This document shows positions 49,572-60,283 of a stretch of DNA of 64,000 bases, in pieces (the first letter of the stretch is position 1; the number at the start of each line of letters is the position of its first letter). A model generated the notes under the pieces. It was not told the DNA's origin and ran no database searches. It saw only the letters and a list, made by a program, of their open reading frames with translations. The stretch comes from Aaosphaeria pasadenensis. Taxonomy: Eukaryota > Ascomycota > Dothideomycetes > Pleosporales. The stretch covers positions 806,001 through 870,000 of the forward strand of contig JAKLMB010000010.1 of NCBI GenBank assembly GCA_022813625.1. Direction: 5' to 3'. Both the position numbers and the translations under genes were made by a program.

Positions 49572-50651
49572 ATGTCTAAACCAGGTCCCAAGTCCGAGAA
49601 TTCGCCCTCACCCACGAGGTTGAGACAGATTGCGCTTGTGGCACGTGATCTGGAGCGCGCGAGAAGACAACTGGTAAGAGGACATGTTTGGATGACATTG
49701 AGTGACGTTAAAGAAATACAGACTCATGTCATTGGGACTCAAGTAATCTACGAAGATCCGGCCGTAGGGCAATGGGGTTTAAAAAACTTTCTCAGTAAGC
49801 GATATGAATCTTGTTTCGTGTTATGGATGTTTTACTTACGATGGCAGTTCCACTTGGAGGCGAGATAATTGAAGTAAGATATAGGCATATATACAAATAA
49901 TCAAGGCTGACTAGACATGTCAAGGTTGTTTCGCCCGTCAAAGAGAACACAACTGCTGGACGGCAACTCGACAAGCGCGGCGATGGCGGCTACATGGTGA
50001 TAATGCAAACCGAAGATGCGAGAAAGAGGCGAGAAATCATCGAGAAGAACAACCTCTCCAAGGTCATCTGGGGATACGACCACGGCGACACCGTATGCGT
50101 ACAGTACCATCCGAAAGGCATCAAAGGTCTAGCCCTGAAAGCTTTCCGCAATGAACCATCCGCTAACTTCGTCATGTGTAGGCGGCGTAATACCAGAACT
50201 AGATTCGCATGCCCCATCACCAAATAATCCGACACCACTTAAATCCCGATTTTCTCCATGGCACGCATGTGGATCTGACCATAAAGTGTACTACCCGGGT
50301 ATGAAACGCGCCTCGCATCTCTCATTGGAAGGTTGTGTTCTCCGTCTCGCGCCTGGGGACGTCGGCCACGAGGCTGCGGCTCGGCAATGGGAGGAGATCT
50401 TTGGGGTGGGCAGAAGTAGGGATCTTTTGGCTTTTACGAATGCAAGATTGGGATTCGTACCAGGAGAGGAGGGAAAGCATGAGGGTATCGTTTCGATTAC
50501 CGTCGGTGTTCGTGGTAAGGAGAATCTAGAGGGGATTCTGGAGCGTGCAAAGAAGGAGGGTCTTTGTGGGGATGGATGGATTGAGATGGTAGGGGTGAAA
50601 TGGCATTTTGTCCTCACAGATTATGGAGATACTGTGAAAGTAAAACTATAA
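49572..50651 (+). CDS. Glyoxalase-like (VOC superfamily) domain protein, five exons
   Basis: Model: join 49572..49673, 49722..49794, 49848..49873, 49925..50126, 50182..50651, 290 residues. One exon is only 26 nt. Intron 4 has a weak GTCTAG donor but a good GCTAAC branch point. The opening LRQIALVARDLERARRQL is the first beta-alpha unit of a VOC/glyoxalase fold. It continues GLKNFLIPLGGEIIEVVSPV and TTAGRQLDKRGDGGYMVIMQ, as in the Glyoxalase_3-like group of fungi and bacteria. The C-terminal half (HLSLEGCVLRLAPGDVGHEAAARQWEEIFG) looks like the second VOC module. Metal ligands are not obvious: the canonical first His is replaced in the IALVA strand. A role in lactone or aldehyde handling is possible but not shown. 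Confidence 0.72.
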
Positions 50652-50931
50652 AGAGTACTTGTTCGTTTAGGTATGTAGGAAATAATATATGGTAGAGCTA
50701 TCCTAGTTTTCAATATGAATTAGAACCACTACATAGTCATGGTCGCATGTTGATGCCTCGACAAACACTACCAGCAGATGAATATCATATTTGAGAATTA
50801 CTAAGCTACTGTATAGTCATTGAGGCTAGCATTCATCGCTGCTTGTAGTTCCCCATAGGTGCTCCACTCAGCGTCCAGTCAAAGGGACTGATCAGGGATG
50901 TTGATCAGAGATAGAATGAAAATCAAAAGCT
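50652..50931. other. Short gap between convergent genes
   Basis: These 280 bp separate the stops of the glyoxalase-like gene and the rhodanese-like gene. They hold only presumed 3' ends. Confidence 0.4.
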
Positions 50932-51563
50932 TTAATATTTTGACCATACACTAGCATCATACTCAACCATTTGCTGGACATATTCATCGCCTGCCTTCGC
51001 CCATCCCTTCACGCCTCCAGCTAGGGCCAGGCTCTTCATCTCTTCATCCTTTTGGTCCTCAATATAGTCAGCAAACCAAGCAGTAGCCCGACTACCTCGT
51101 CCTGTCGAAGAACCTAAAGTGCATAAATTCAATTAGTATTCGTACCATAAGCAAGGTGGGGAACGGCTATGCTCAACTATGAGTTGTAATGGAAAAACGG
51201 CAGATAGAATAACATACCACAATACCATATCACTTTGCGGGCGCCTGCGCTTTTGAATAGCGCATAAAGGGTCGGTATACTAGGATGCAAGCTCTGTGCA
51301 GGTAGGTTGATTGAAGTGCGAATTGTACCGCCCTAAAGTCGAATTAGCTGTGTGACAGCAACTTGCGGTATAAATTGTCAATTGCATACCTCGTGATCAT
51401 TGCGACGCAAGTCAACAAGAACGTAATCGCTGCTGGAGGTTTCTGCGCTTCGCTTGATCATGTCGAGGACCTCTTCTCGGCTGATGGTGGCGGGGCTGTT
51501 CCTGGGTGCTGGGTATGCTGCGTGCCATGGCGGGGGCGTTGTGGTGGTATCTTCGGTGGTCAT
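50932..51563 (-). CDS. Rhodanese-like phosphatase / arsenate reductase (Acr2/Cdc25-type)
   Basis: Model: complement of 50932..51113, 51218..51332, 51390..51563, 156 residues; introns 57 and 104 bp. The single rhodanese domain has the pattern YVLVDLRRNDHEGGTIRTSINLPAQS, followed by the strand VIWYC and the active-site loop C96-GSSTG-R102. This CX5R loop is the length found in Cdc25 and Acr2 rather than the shorter loop of thiosulfate sulfurtransferases. Small fungal proteins of this type (Acr2, Ibp1) reduce arsenate or dephosphorylate substrates in the cytosol and nucleus. The motif GRGSRATAWFADYI after the loop matches that subgroup. All exon joins are in frame. No arsenite pump or regulator lies next to it, so the arsenic role is only family knowledge. 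Confidence 0.8.
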
Positions 51564-52304
51564 TATTGATCACAGATAATTAGAAGATTTAGAAGAGATC
51601 GCAAGAGTGGTCGAGCGAAGTACAATATTTGTTGTTCCTACAAGTGATGTGATGCAAGTACATTCGCTTGCATATGTTCGAGCCGAAACCATTTGCAGTG
51701 ACTCACTACTAAACGGTGATTGGCTCAGATCGTAGCCATGGAAGAGGTGCACCCAACGTGCTGGTTGTCAAATGTCATGTTGAATATAAAACATCGAATA
51801 GCTTAACAACATGAATACAATATCGTCAAACAGTCCCGAAACAATCTGTATGTACATGTCTCAATTGCCTTACATCATGTCTTCTGCCACAAGATTCAAG
51901 TATGCCACCGCAATTGGCCTGTACCAAACCCTTCACATCAGACCAGAACCCTGACACTGAGAGTCTGCGACTTGAAATGAACTTGGAGCAGAAGCCCCCA
52001 ATATTCAAAGGGTATTTCTAGCTGAGTCGATCCCCCTACCATATGAATCCTTCTCGCTATAGTCATAAGCGCTTTTCTGGGGAAACTAGTCAAGTAACAG
52101 ACAGGCATTCCAGAAGAACAGGTTCGTGGGCGTCTCTCTCCTCAGCACTCGGCTTGCCTTTTATCATGTGAAACACAAGTGTAGAGCCTTGGCCATTATC
52201 GGCCTCGATCGTCCTTAGGTCAACTGCACCCGATTCTGAGTCGCTCTTGATCAGTCCTGAGCCTATGTGAAATCCCACGAAGTCTACCACCTGGGAGAAC
52301 ACGA
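51564..52304. other. Intergenic gap
   Basis: These 741 bp lie between the rhodanese-like gene start and the stop of the glycosylase fusion gene, both on the minus strand. A 72-codon reverse frame (52090-52308) ends just downstream of the fusion gene's stop and reads like plausible protein, but no splice join was found that would include it. Otherwise nothing was seen. Confidence 0.4.
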
Positions 52305-53690
52305 TCAATAGTAGCTATTGGCTCCTGCTCCTGATTTCAGATGTTCCATGTATTCCAACAATGCCTTGTCCTGAGTCTCAATATCCGTCCTTTCACAGCA
52401 ATATACCTGCCATGCTTGAATAGACAATGGCCCAATCTGCGGTAGATGCGAAATTTCAGATTGAGGTGATTTTCCTTTGGAACGCAATCTACCCTGTCTT
52501 GGTGGATCGTTGATATATACTTGAGCTAGCTTAATCAGTTGTGGTGGCTTGATGTTTTGCAAACCGATTCCACCAAAATATCGACTAAGAGCTTCAGGTG
52601 ATGCGTTTGAAAGTGCTGCGGGTGTTGGATAGTCTGCTAGACACTCTGAGGCGCGTTGACAAGCGAGCTTTTGCTTGGTGGTGCGTTGTGTGAAAATGAT
52701 TGCGACCAGGAATTGGAACTGCAGAGATAAGTCAGATGAATGGCGGTGTGTAGACGCTTACTATTACCTGGTTGTCTTTGAACTGTAGAAGGGGGTGCTC
52801 AGAAATGCTGCTCTCTTGTTTTGCACTCTGGGACGCGAACGATGACCGTGGAATGCTTCGTGAACTTGTAATGCTGCTAGCAGTTGTTTCCTGGGACGAG
52901 GTCATAACGGAGACATCACTGACTTCGCGTGAAAATGCAGGCGTTGATGGTACTGAACTGGGTGAAGGTGATATCCTTGTTTCCGTCAACAAGTCCGTAA
53001 TATGCTCGAGCTTCCTCGCAACAACTTCAATGTCTGTCAGGCCTTCAGATGAGGGTTGGCTTGCAGGCTGAACCGGCGGCTCTACACTACCCTGCGAATC
53101 GTTTGAGGGTTTTGCTTGGGCCTCGGGTTGCTGCGCGATCTTTTCGTGAACGCTTCTGTCATATTTCTCCAGATCTCTGTTAGTCTTCTCCACGGTTTTG
53201 AGAACCTCTTGATTTGTATCGCGGATGTCATATAATAAATCGCTACTCCATGTCAGCGTTCGTCAAGAGAATTTTCCATATAGACCCACCTTTGAAGCTG
53301 ATTCTTGAATTCAAACATGATGGTCTTCGTCCTGTCCAAGCTTGCCCTAAGCTTCTTCGTTTGGCTGACCCTGGCCGCAAACCTGAATCGTTGACGTTTC
53401 CCATCCATGACATACGCAGTCAGCTCCTTCTTGAGATCTTGGACGCTTTCTTGGGCGTGGCCAATTGCGCGCGCCAGTGCTGCGCTTTCTCGAAGATGCG
53501 CATCGCGATTGTTGCACTGTCGAATCACTTGCGTGATCAAATCTTCCACTAGTTCAAGATCGGTCTTCATCTCACGAATGTCTTTCGGGCAGTCCTTCAT
53601 ATCGGTTGAGAAATCATACAAGAACTTCAGACTTTGAGCGACCGGGCCTGCCAGGCCGACGAAACTGACGACCGCAGCGGCAGCTTCCAT
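52305..53690 (-). CDS. Fusion protein: STAND-type N-terminal helical domain + MBD4-like (HhH-GPD) DNA glycosylase
   Basis: Model: complement of 52305..52718, 52768..53242, 53290..53690, 429 residues; introns 49 and 47 bp with GTAATA/CAG and GTGGGT/TAG ends. Residues 1-133 start MEAAAAVVSFVGLAGPVAQSL and contain FSTDMKDCPKDIREMKTDLELVEDLI, the pattern of the fungal N-terminal domain of STAND/NACHT proteins. Residues ~140-280 form a Ser/Thr/Pro/Gln-rich linker. Residues ~281-429 resemble the MBD4 glycosylase domain: LLQFKDNQFQFLVAIIFTQRT, then YFGGIGLQN. The helix-hairpin-helix is LPQIGPLSIQAWQVYC (384-399), and QDKALLEY carries the predicted catalytic Asp409. Intron 2 lies inside the glycosylase fold, tying exons 2 and 3 together. 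MBD4-type enzymes remove T or U from mispairs. The link to an immunity-type domain is unusual. No 4Fe-4S cluster cysteines are present, as in MBD4. Confidence 0.72.
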
Positions 53691-54944
53691 GATGATGTTT
53701 TGGGGTAATTTTCTTCTCTTTGGTAAATTTAGGAAGTAATAACGATGGAAAACAGTGGTAAAGTGCTGCTCTTATCAGTAATAAGCATTGCATTGGGAGG
53801 TCCTCGCTTCCCCTTGCTCATTGGTTTCAACACCCGACCGTGGCAGCGTGCATGGCGGTGGCTTAGTACACCAACAACAAGGACCGCCAATGGCATTTTG
53901 AGTAATAGCGCTTTTGCGACGATCTACGGTCCTTTTCCATCTCCCAAAAGCGGTTCCGTCCAGCCTGAGGTTCCTGATCAGGCGAAATTTGGATAGAAAT
54001 AACCATGTCGCGTCCCAAGCTAGCGATCGAGAACGCCTTGCTTTGCATTCTCGGACACGAGCAGATGTGGGGAGAGATTATGACAATACGGTATGGCTAC
54101 GAACGAGTTCCCGCCTGTACAACCTGAGGCTGCAATGTCTCTCATTCAATTCCTCACTGCAGGAGCGCTGACGGGTGCAGATGCTAGTGTTTTTTGTTTT
54201 TGGCATGGAGTGAGCATGTAAAATATTGCTCACTGTAAGGGGCCACAAATGCAAAGCATTTGTGCGGAGTACAATGATCGGTCTTGTGGGTCAGAGATAA
54301 CTTGTTGTATTTTGTCCCATTTCCTCACAAGAGTCACGCCATAAACAGCAACAGGGCTGCGCTCGTCCGTTCGTATCTAGGCGACGTGAGTCGCAGCGAA
54401 ATATTTGGGAAAAACAGCCTTTCGCCCATCTAATTCGCATAGCAAGTGCAGTCTTGCTACAACTCCACTAATTGATATTACCCAGAAAACAATGATTGAT
54501 TGCGGAAAGAGGATGAGGCTAATGTAATGGAAGTACTCGTGAAGGTATTGCTTCAGTATCACGTGACCATCTCACCAACTCAAGTTGGAGCACCTGAAAA
54601 CTGTCTTCATTTAACAGAAGCCAAGCTATTCCATTAATTCTAAAAGAGAATGTTTATGGTATCATGTTTGTATAGGCATCAAGGTCACTTCCAACTCCTC
54701 ACACCAACCCGGGTGCTACTTACGAGGTAAGATGCTGGTCAATATATCCAGCCCGAAGAAACCAAGGGTTCTGACGGCTGTCGCGCCAGGCAGAAAGAAT
54801 GAATACATTGCGAAACTTGAAGATATTGAATGATTATAGATGGTCCAAGTGTGAAATACGGTAAAACACCCTTGGACTATAAAGTTTATCTCAAAAGAGA
54901 GCAACATCTATTTTGACTAAACAGTAAGACTTAGACATCTTCGT
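53691..54944. other. 1.25 kb gap; upstream region of the glycosylase fusion gene
   Basis: This gap lies between the fusion gene's start (minus strand) and the last exon of the zinc-cluster regulator (minus strand). Open frames up to 85 codons occur on the plus strand (53745-54171) but have no family resemblance. The region 54180-54260 carries a short imperfect repeat around caaatgcaaagcatttg (54246-54262), itself a near-palindrome. No gene is supported. Confidence 0.4.
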
Positions 54945-57544
54945 CTATAGTTTAGCTGCAATCAACGAATTCGCAATATCTATGATGCAGTCAGGACGAA
55001 TAATGACTAGCCAGTGAATTGGCTACTCACCTAATAACAACGACCCAAACTTCCAGAACTGTCCAATATGTGACAAAGCGAGTTTGAGCATTTCGATCTC
55101 CAAGCGATCTTCTCGGTCATCGTTAATCGCCACACGCAGATGCATCGCCGCTGGCCCAAGTAGGAGGCATCCTAGAAATGGTGGGTTGAATGGAATGTAT
55201 TCAGGCGGCCAGACTTTTATGATGTTGAAGATATTATCCGCGTATGTTCGATACATCGCCTCGGATGTACCAAATTGTGATTCTGCTGCCAGCGGTGCAA
55301 GTAAATTCGTCGACACAGTCCGAATCTTGGGGCTCATGACTCCCTCAGAAAGAAATTTGATAAAAACCCGACAACCTTGCAGCATGATATTGGTAGATAT
55401 GATCCAGTTGAATCTGGAAACGTTTGGCGAGGAAGAGAGTAAACTTGGACCACCTGGTAAATGGAATTGTCGCGGTAGCAGTAGTGCGTAACAGGAAACA
55501 GCGTTTTCAATCTCTTCTACTTCTTCTTGTTTTACATACTGCCGTTGACCAAGGTCGTGGGCCGTAAGCAACAAGTAATTCATAACAAGGAACCACGCCC
55601 TTTCGTCTTGATTCGGGCAGTTTCTCAAGGCGTGCCATGAATGTACGGGATTTGTATCGATTATCGCTGACTCAACTTGAATATCGGCAAACCAGAAGTC
55701 ATCAGAAACAGGAAGCTGGACTCGTATCTTAGCAAAGTCAATGGTATGAGGTCGACAGGCAATGGCTGCTGAGAATGTGTCTAGCTCCCATATAGACCAC
55801 CAAACGCGCCGTTGTTCCTCTTTATTGCTCCACTCTAGCGCACTTATTTTACGCGTTTCATCTTCGTAGTTAATATCGATAGAATTCAGTCCTAGATCGC
55901 TCGCGATCCGTGTGCAAGTTCCTATGATGAGCCAGCCCTCAAGATCTGGGTTGTAGCTGTATGAGTAGAAAGCCAGTAGCGTACAACCCTGGAGAAATTC
56001 AAGTGAAGGATTCCTGATCGTACGGAGCTTTTCATAGTAGATTCTCTTTGCTCTCTCTGCGAAGTTTGTACCTTTTTCGGCATCAAGCACATTGCGGAAG
56101 TATGGTGAGGACGAGAACCTCGCTGCCAGTGCAAACATACTGTTCAGAAGCAGCGAGTCTCTTATCAACATTGACACGTCCTCGTCGGATGTGGACATGA
56201 TCGTGGACATATTTTTCGCATGGAACCTGGGACGATGCAGTATTGGCACTAAGACATGCACATTCTCAAAGTACAGCGTAATTCTAGTCATTAGTTAGTC
56301 CGCTTTTGCTTGCATCAACCATATCACTCACAACTCTCTGATCAGGAGACCTGATATTGGACGATTGATATCCGGTTCTCTTAGGTCAATGGATTGCACA
56401 GAGCTCCCCACGGTATGCTCAATAAGACTAGCAGGGCTGGACACAGCGCAATGGTCATCGGCATAAGGAGCGTCATAGGCCCCGACCTCTTGTCCGAGGT
56501 CGGGATTGGTGAGTATTTCTTCTAAAGAATCCAATTCATCCATAAAAGGTTGGTCTTCGGCTGGCCACAACGACATCATACATGCCGGTTTGAAACCAGG
56601 ACGGTTGATTTCGGAACCGTGCAGGTCAGACATCGGATAAATTGAGCAAGGGCTGTGAACTGCATAACCCTGTGGTTCGTCTGGATCCAGTGATTGGAGT
56701 GTTGGTATATGGAGAGCATCTGCAACGGTCGAAACGGGTATCCAGTCGTTGTCATTTATACTCGAATGACCAACCATAGCCTCTGCATCATCTTGACAGA
56801 GAGGCTGATTTGAAGTGGACAATACAGAATTGGATGTAACTGGACCGTTGTCCAGCATGGCAGTATCCATCATGGAATTGCTTTCGCGCGGGCCAGGTCG
56901 ATCGGTGGCATTTATTCCATCATCCTGTGGCGGGTAATGACTCCTATTGCGTATTGGTCGACTTGATTCTAGATAGCTCTGTAAAAGATTCAGCTCAACG
57001 GGCAAGCTGCCGTCGCCTCTGGTGTAATTGTTGACAACTTCGCTTTCGGCAGTACTGCTTTGCGAAGACAACATCTTGAGAATATTTTCTACTTATATTA
57101 ACGATCTTCCCGTGGTGCAGGCCAGAACCATTGGTGCTTACCAAGTTTCTTTTGGACATCCCCCGACGTGGAACTTTGAACCTGAGGTTTTGGTCGTTTC
57201 GATACTCGCTTTTTACGACTCGAGGGATATGTGCAAGAAGTCTTTCTTCTCACACAGAGAAGGCAAGAAGGAAATGTCATATCACCTGTAGAGACATCAG
57301 TGTGACGTGTTTTACATAATTCGATCATTTCCGGATGGTCAAACAAATGCAAGGCGCATAGATATATGGTTGTTGATTGCAGACGAACATTTTGTTTTCT
57401 TCCTATTGTGGATAATTAGTTCATGCAGTAGATATGTCGGCGAAATAATCACCTGTTACATTCTATACAAGCTCGCTTAGGTCGATTAGCATCGCTTATT
57501 TGTGGTGAACTGCTTGACTCCTCAAAGTCACAGGTCGATGACAT
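54945..57544 (-). CDS. Zn2Cys6 transcription factor with fungal-specific TF domain (six exons)
   Basis: Model: complement of 54945..54979, 55031..56283, 56332..57088, 57142..57285, 57389..57402, 57453..57544, 764 residues. The zinc cluster is Cys26, Cys29, Cys36, Cys43, Cys46, Cys53 (ACIECNRKKTKC, then CLLCVRRKTSC) with the usual spacing, encoded across three exons including a 14-nt exon. A basic linker RKKRVSKRPK and a short coiled coil (QKKLENILKML) follow, typical of dimeric CGG binders. An acidic middle leads to the fungal TF domain (residues ~340-640): ITLYFENVHVLVPILHRPRF, LEGWLIIGTCTRIASDLGLN, WWSIWELD. The final 35-nt exon is inferred from a good 51 bp intron; without it, the protein would end two codons past the splice, at 55023. 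It is the likely regulator of the adjacent catabolic genes. Confidence 0.82.
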
Positions 57545-58433
57545 TTTCGATCGTATATGGGAACAGCGGTAACGTTATCCTATCTGTGCCCGCGTCACTT
57601 TCGTAGAGGTTGAGTGTTCGACCTTAGGAGTCAGCGGCATTGACGATAGAGCATATACTGGGTTCTGGAAAATCTAGATTGGTCGGCATTACTACAAGAG
57701 TCTCCGATGGCTAAGCATTTGTCCCCGCATACATAGGCTCCATGAGGTGCACTAACCGACAAATGTCCCCACGATCTATTTAAATCACTAATATAGTCAA
57801 AATATCGGGGGCTCGGAGCTCCGGGACCACTGTCATCTTGGACCTTTGATTTTCGGAGAGAATGAGTTGGAAATTCGAAATGATAAAAGAGCTAAAGCTG
57901 TTCTTGATGCGCGTCCATCAGCAGGAAGTGTATGCACTTTCATATAGCTGGAATAGTCAGCTGCACTCCTTTACTACCTCCCGGAGGATATATTGGTGTC
58001 CTCGTGGCATTCTGCATAGGTGTTGCAGTAAAGAGTTGAAGAACTCGCCAGATTATTAAAGCCGAAAACACAACAGTATGGAGACATTGAAAGAAGTACA
58101 TCATAGTAGAGATAGCAGTCACAAGTGCACGGATCCGCAATCCAAATCCAAACACTGATTTAATGACGACTAGTTCAACATGAGACTTGCTCGAGCCCCA
58201 GCTGAACATTCTGATTATCCCTCCCATAATAGACAATGAACTCGTAAATGATCATATCACTTTGTGGTTGTTAAGCAAGGCTACCCTCAGCTGTAATGTA
58301 TCGCGTCGCGGATCTTTGAATTCCAATGAAAACTTCTCTTTGCCTTTGCAATGGGGTTTGGACGCCACAAAACATTTAGATTTACAAAGATGATGCCACG
58401 GAAGTTCCAACACATACCAATTGAGGATGTCTT
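57545..58433. other. 0.9 kb gap; upstream region of the regulator
   Basis: This should contain the promoter of the zinc-cluster gene and the 3' UTR of the NmrA-like gene. A 98-codon reverse frame at 57940-58236 encodes hydrophobic residues (ALVTAISTMMYFFQ) and could be a small membrane protein or a relic, but it lacks other support. No RNA gene was seen. Confidence 0.4.
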
Positions 58434-59442
58434 CTATAAAACTCTCCTTTGCCTACTGCTACCATCTTCCTCAGCGAGAATGCTTTTTACCACTGCTTTA
58501 ATTTGTTCCCGATTCATCACTTCAATGCCCAGCATTTCGTTATCCTCGCCATCAAAGAGTCCGCCATAACCGGGGGCAAAGGCTGCTCTAACTGCAAACC
58601 CATAGAATACTTCCCAAGTGACACCTGTTGAGATGGCCATCTGGGCTCTGGTCTCTGCCTGTTTAGTATTGACATGTGAGACAGTCCATTCTACGTCACT
58701 GGCGACCTCTCGAGCTATTTTGAGCATTTCGTTCGAACTGATTGTGAAATCATGAGCGAATATTGACCGATTCGCCGTTTCCTTAAAGTGCTCCAAGACT
58801 GCGACCACAATTCGACCCACTGTCTCCGTAGTAGTTGTCGAGAATGTGTTGTCGCCTCCATCGTACACTGGAATCATTTGGAGGGAAGAGTTCAGCAAGA
58901 GGGCACCACGAGTTGAGATTGCCCAATCGAACAGGCAATTCGTATAGATAAATGTATAGGTAGACCGGCTATCTCTACATCCACGCACTAACTGTTCCTC
59001 GACAGCCACTTTCGAGGCGTATGTGGGGTACGTTCTGGACTTCGGATTCTGTAGATTCGACCCGAATTCAGAGGGTATAATGCGCCGTACTCCAACAGTC
59101 AAAGCTGCATCGATCAGCTTTCCTTGAAGTGGCATCGCCGTTTTTCCCAGGACTGAGATGAGTACATCTTGATTCTTGAGTGCGGCGATCAAACTCTCTT
59201 CAGAGCTATAGTCCACCTCTATAACCGCTGCAGGTGTCGAAGATGGCCGATGGTTGCGATCATGAGTGAGGAGAGTGACGGTGTATTTCTTGGAGGCACA
59301 CAAAGCGGACAAGATCTTCGATCCAAGATAACCAGTGCCCTGAATTTTTCATATTTAGCATCGCCCCTTGGGGGATAACCAGCTCACTTACGCCTGCGAT
59401 GGCAATGTTTTTGAAATTATCAGTCTGGTTTTCCGTAGTCAT
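58434..59442 (-). CDS. NmrA-like / isoflavone reductase-like NAD(P)-binding oxidoreductase
   Basis: Model: complement of 58434..59339 and 59392..59442, 318 residues; 52 bp intron. The protein is an atypical short-chain dehydrogenase. Its N-terminal strand and glycine-rich loop are IAIAGGTGYLGSKIL, with GxxGxxG spanning residues 17-23 and the intron between the first two glycines. VDYSSEESLIAALKNQDVLISVLG and VRRIIPSEFGSN are the usual NmrA/PCBER/isoflavone reductase landmarks, followed by YPTYASKVAVEEQL with a conserved Lys. These enzymes reduce phenylpropanoid-like compounds, or act as redox sensors in fungi. The neighbours (ring-cleavage dioxygenase, FAH-family hydrolase, regulator) suggest a role in aromatic catabolism. 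A CCG/CGG palindrome lies ~270 bp upstream of its start. Confidence 0.85.
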
Positions 59443-60283
59443 GGTAATTTCTTCATAGGTGCTTGATAAACATAGTACGAGCGAGCGTTTCATTCACTTT
59501 ATTTTCTATGTCGGTGGCCTTATGATCCAGATAATATATATCCAAAATACTCGACAAGTTTGTGAACGCACATCTGCTTTTGAGGAGTCGGACCTATCAA
59601 ACGAAGGCTGATGCGCTGACGGCCCCATCGGATAATGACCCTAAAATCGCGCGGGCTACAAGAAAGTGGCCGAACATCCACCTCTTCCGCTTTCCCCGGC
59701 GTTATATCGAAATACCGTCGTGCCGACGACGGAATTAACACTTTAGACCGAAATGCCGTCTGGGCGGACACTGGCTGTGGTTAGTCCCCCTAAACAATCG
59801 AGCGAAGCCGCCGAGAAGATGTATGCACAATGTAGCTCATAGAGGAAGAGGAATGGATAATGGAGATGCTAGCCATAGAGCAACTTACCAAAAAAAAAAC
59901 GGTAAACTTTCTCCTACAAAATAAGAGACATTCAGTGTGCTTATTATTCCGCTACACTTTTCTCTTTTAACACTTATCAAAACTACCAGTGTACCGCACT
60001 GCGTTGAGCCTCTGGGGTGATATTTTGATAAGCCCATGTCGTTAGGTTGATGCCACCTACTAAATGAAGTAGTCTATTTCTACTTTAGACATCGAGCAGA
60101 GATAACTAGAATTGTGAACATTGATACATTTGAACCATTTACGTAGAGTGGGCCAATACAAATTATAATTGAGGACATGTTACATATGTAATGCACAAAT
60201 ACAACTAGAGCCATGTAGAGCTATACACGGTGCGATCTCACCATGCTGCTAGCTATACGTCCGACATATCGGGGCACTTTTTT
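59443..60283. promoter_or_regulatory. 0.84 kb promoter region with a CCG/CGG palindrome
   Basis: This lies upstream of the NmrA-like gene and downstream of the dioxygenase gene (both minus strand). It contains the perfect inverted repeat at 59715-59732 and an A-run (59890-59900). An 83-codon reverse frame at 59520-59771 overlaps the palindrome and has no recognisable family. Confidence 0.45.
59715..59732. promoter_or_regulatory. Candidate Zn2Cys6 operator (everted CCG/CGG palindrome)
   Basis: Arms ccgtcgt (59715-59721) and acgacgg (59726-59732) are exact reverse complements around gccg. It begins CCG and ends CGG with 12 bp between, an orientation used by some fungal zinc-cluster dimers. It lies about 270 bp upstream of the NmrA-like start codon, next to a zinc-cluster gene. 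Function is inferred. Confidence 0.4.

Noticed and set aside
52090..52308. 72-codon reverse frame just past the glycosylase fusion stop
   Set aside because: It reads plausibly (KPSAEERDAHEP) but no consensus splice joins it to the fusion gene and it is short.
53745..54171. Forward frames of 83-85 codons upstream of the glycosylase fusion
   Set aside because: No start context, splice or motif support; they overlap each other in different frames.
57940..58236. 98-codon hydrophobic reverse frame in the catabolic cluster
   Set aside because: It could be a small membrane protein, but no family, splice or conservation evidence is available from the sequence.
59520..59771. 83-codon reverse frame upstream of the NmrA-like gene
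   Set aside because: It overlaps the CCG/CGG palindrome and resembles no family; more likely promoter DNA.
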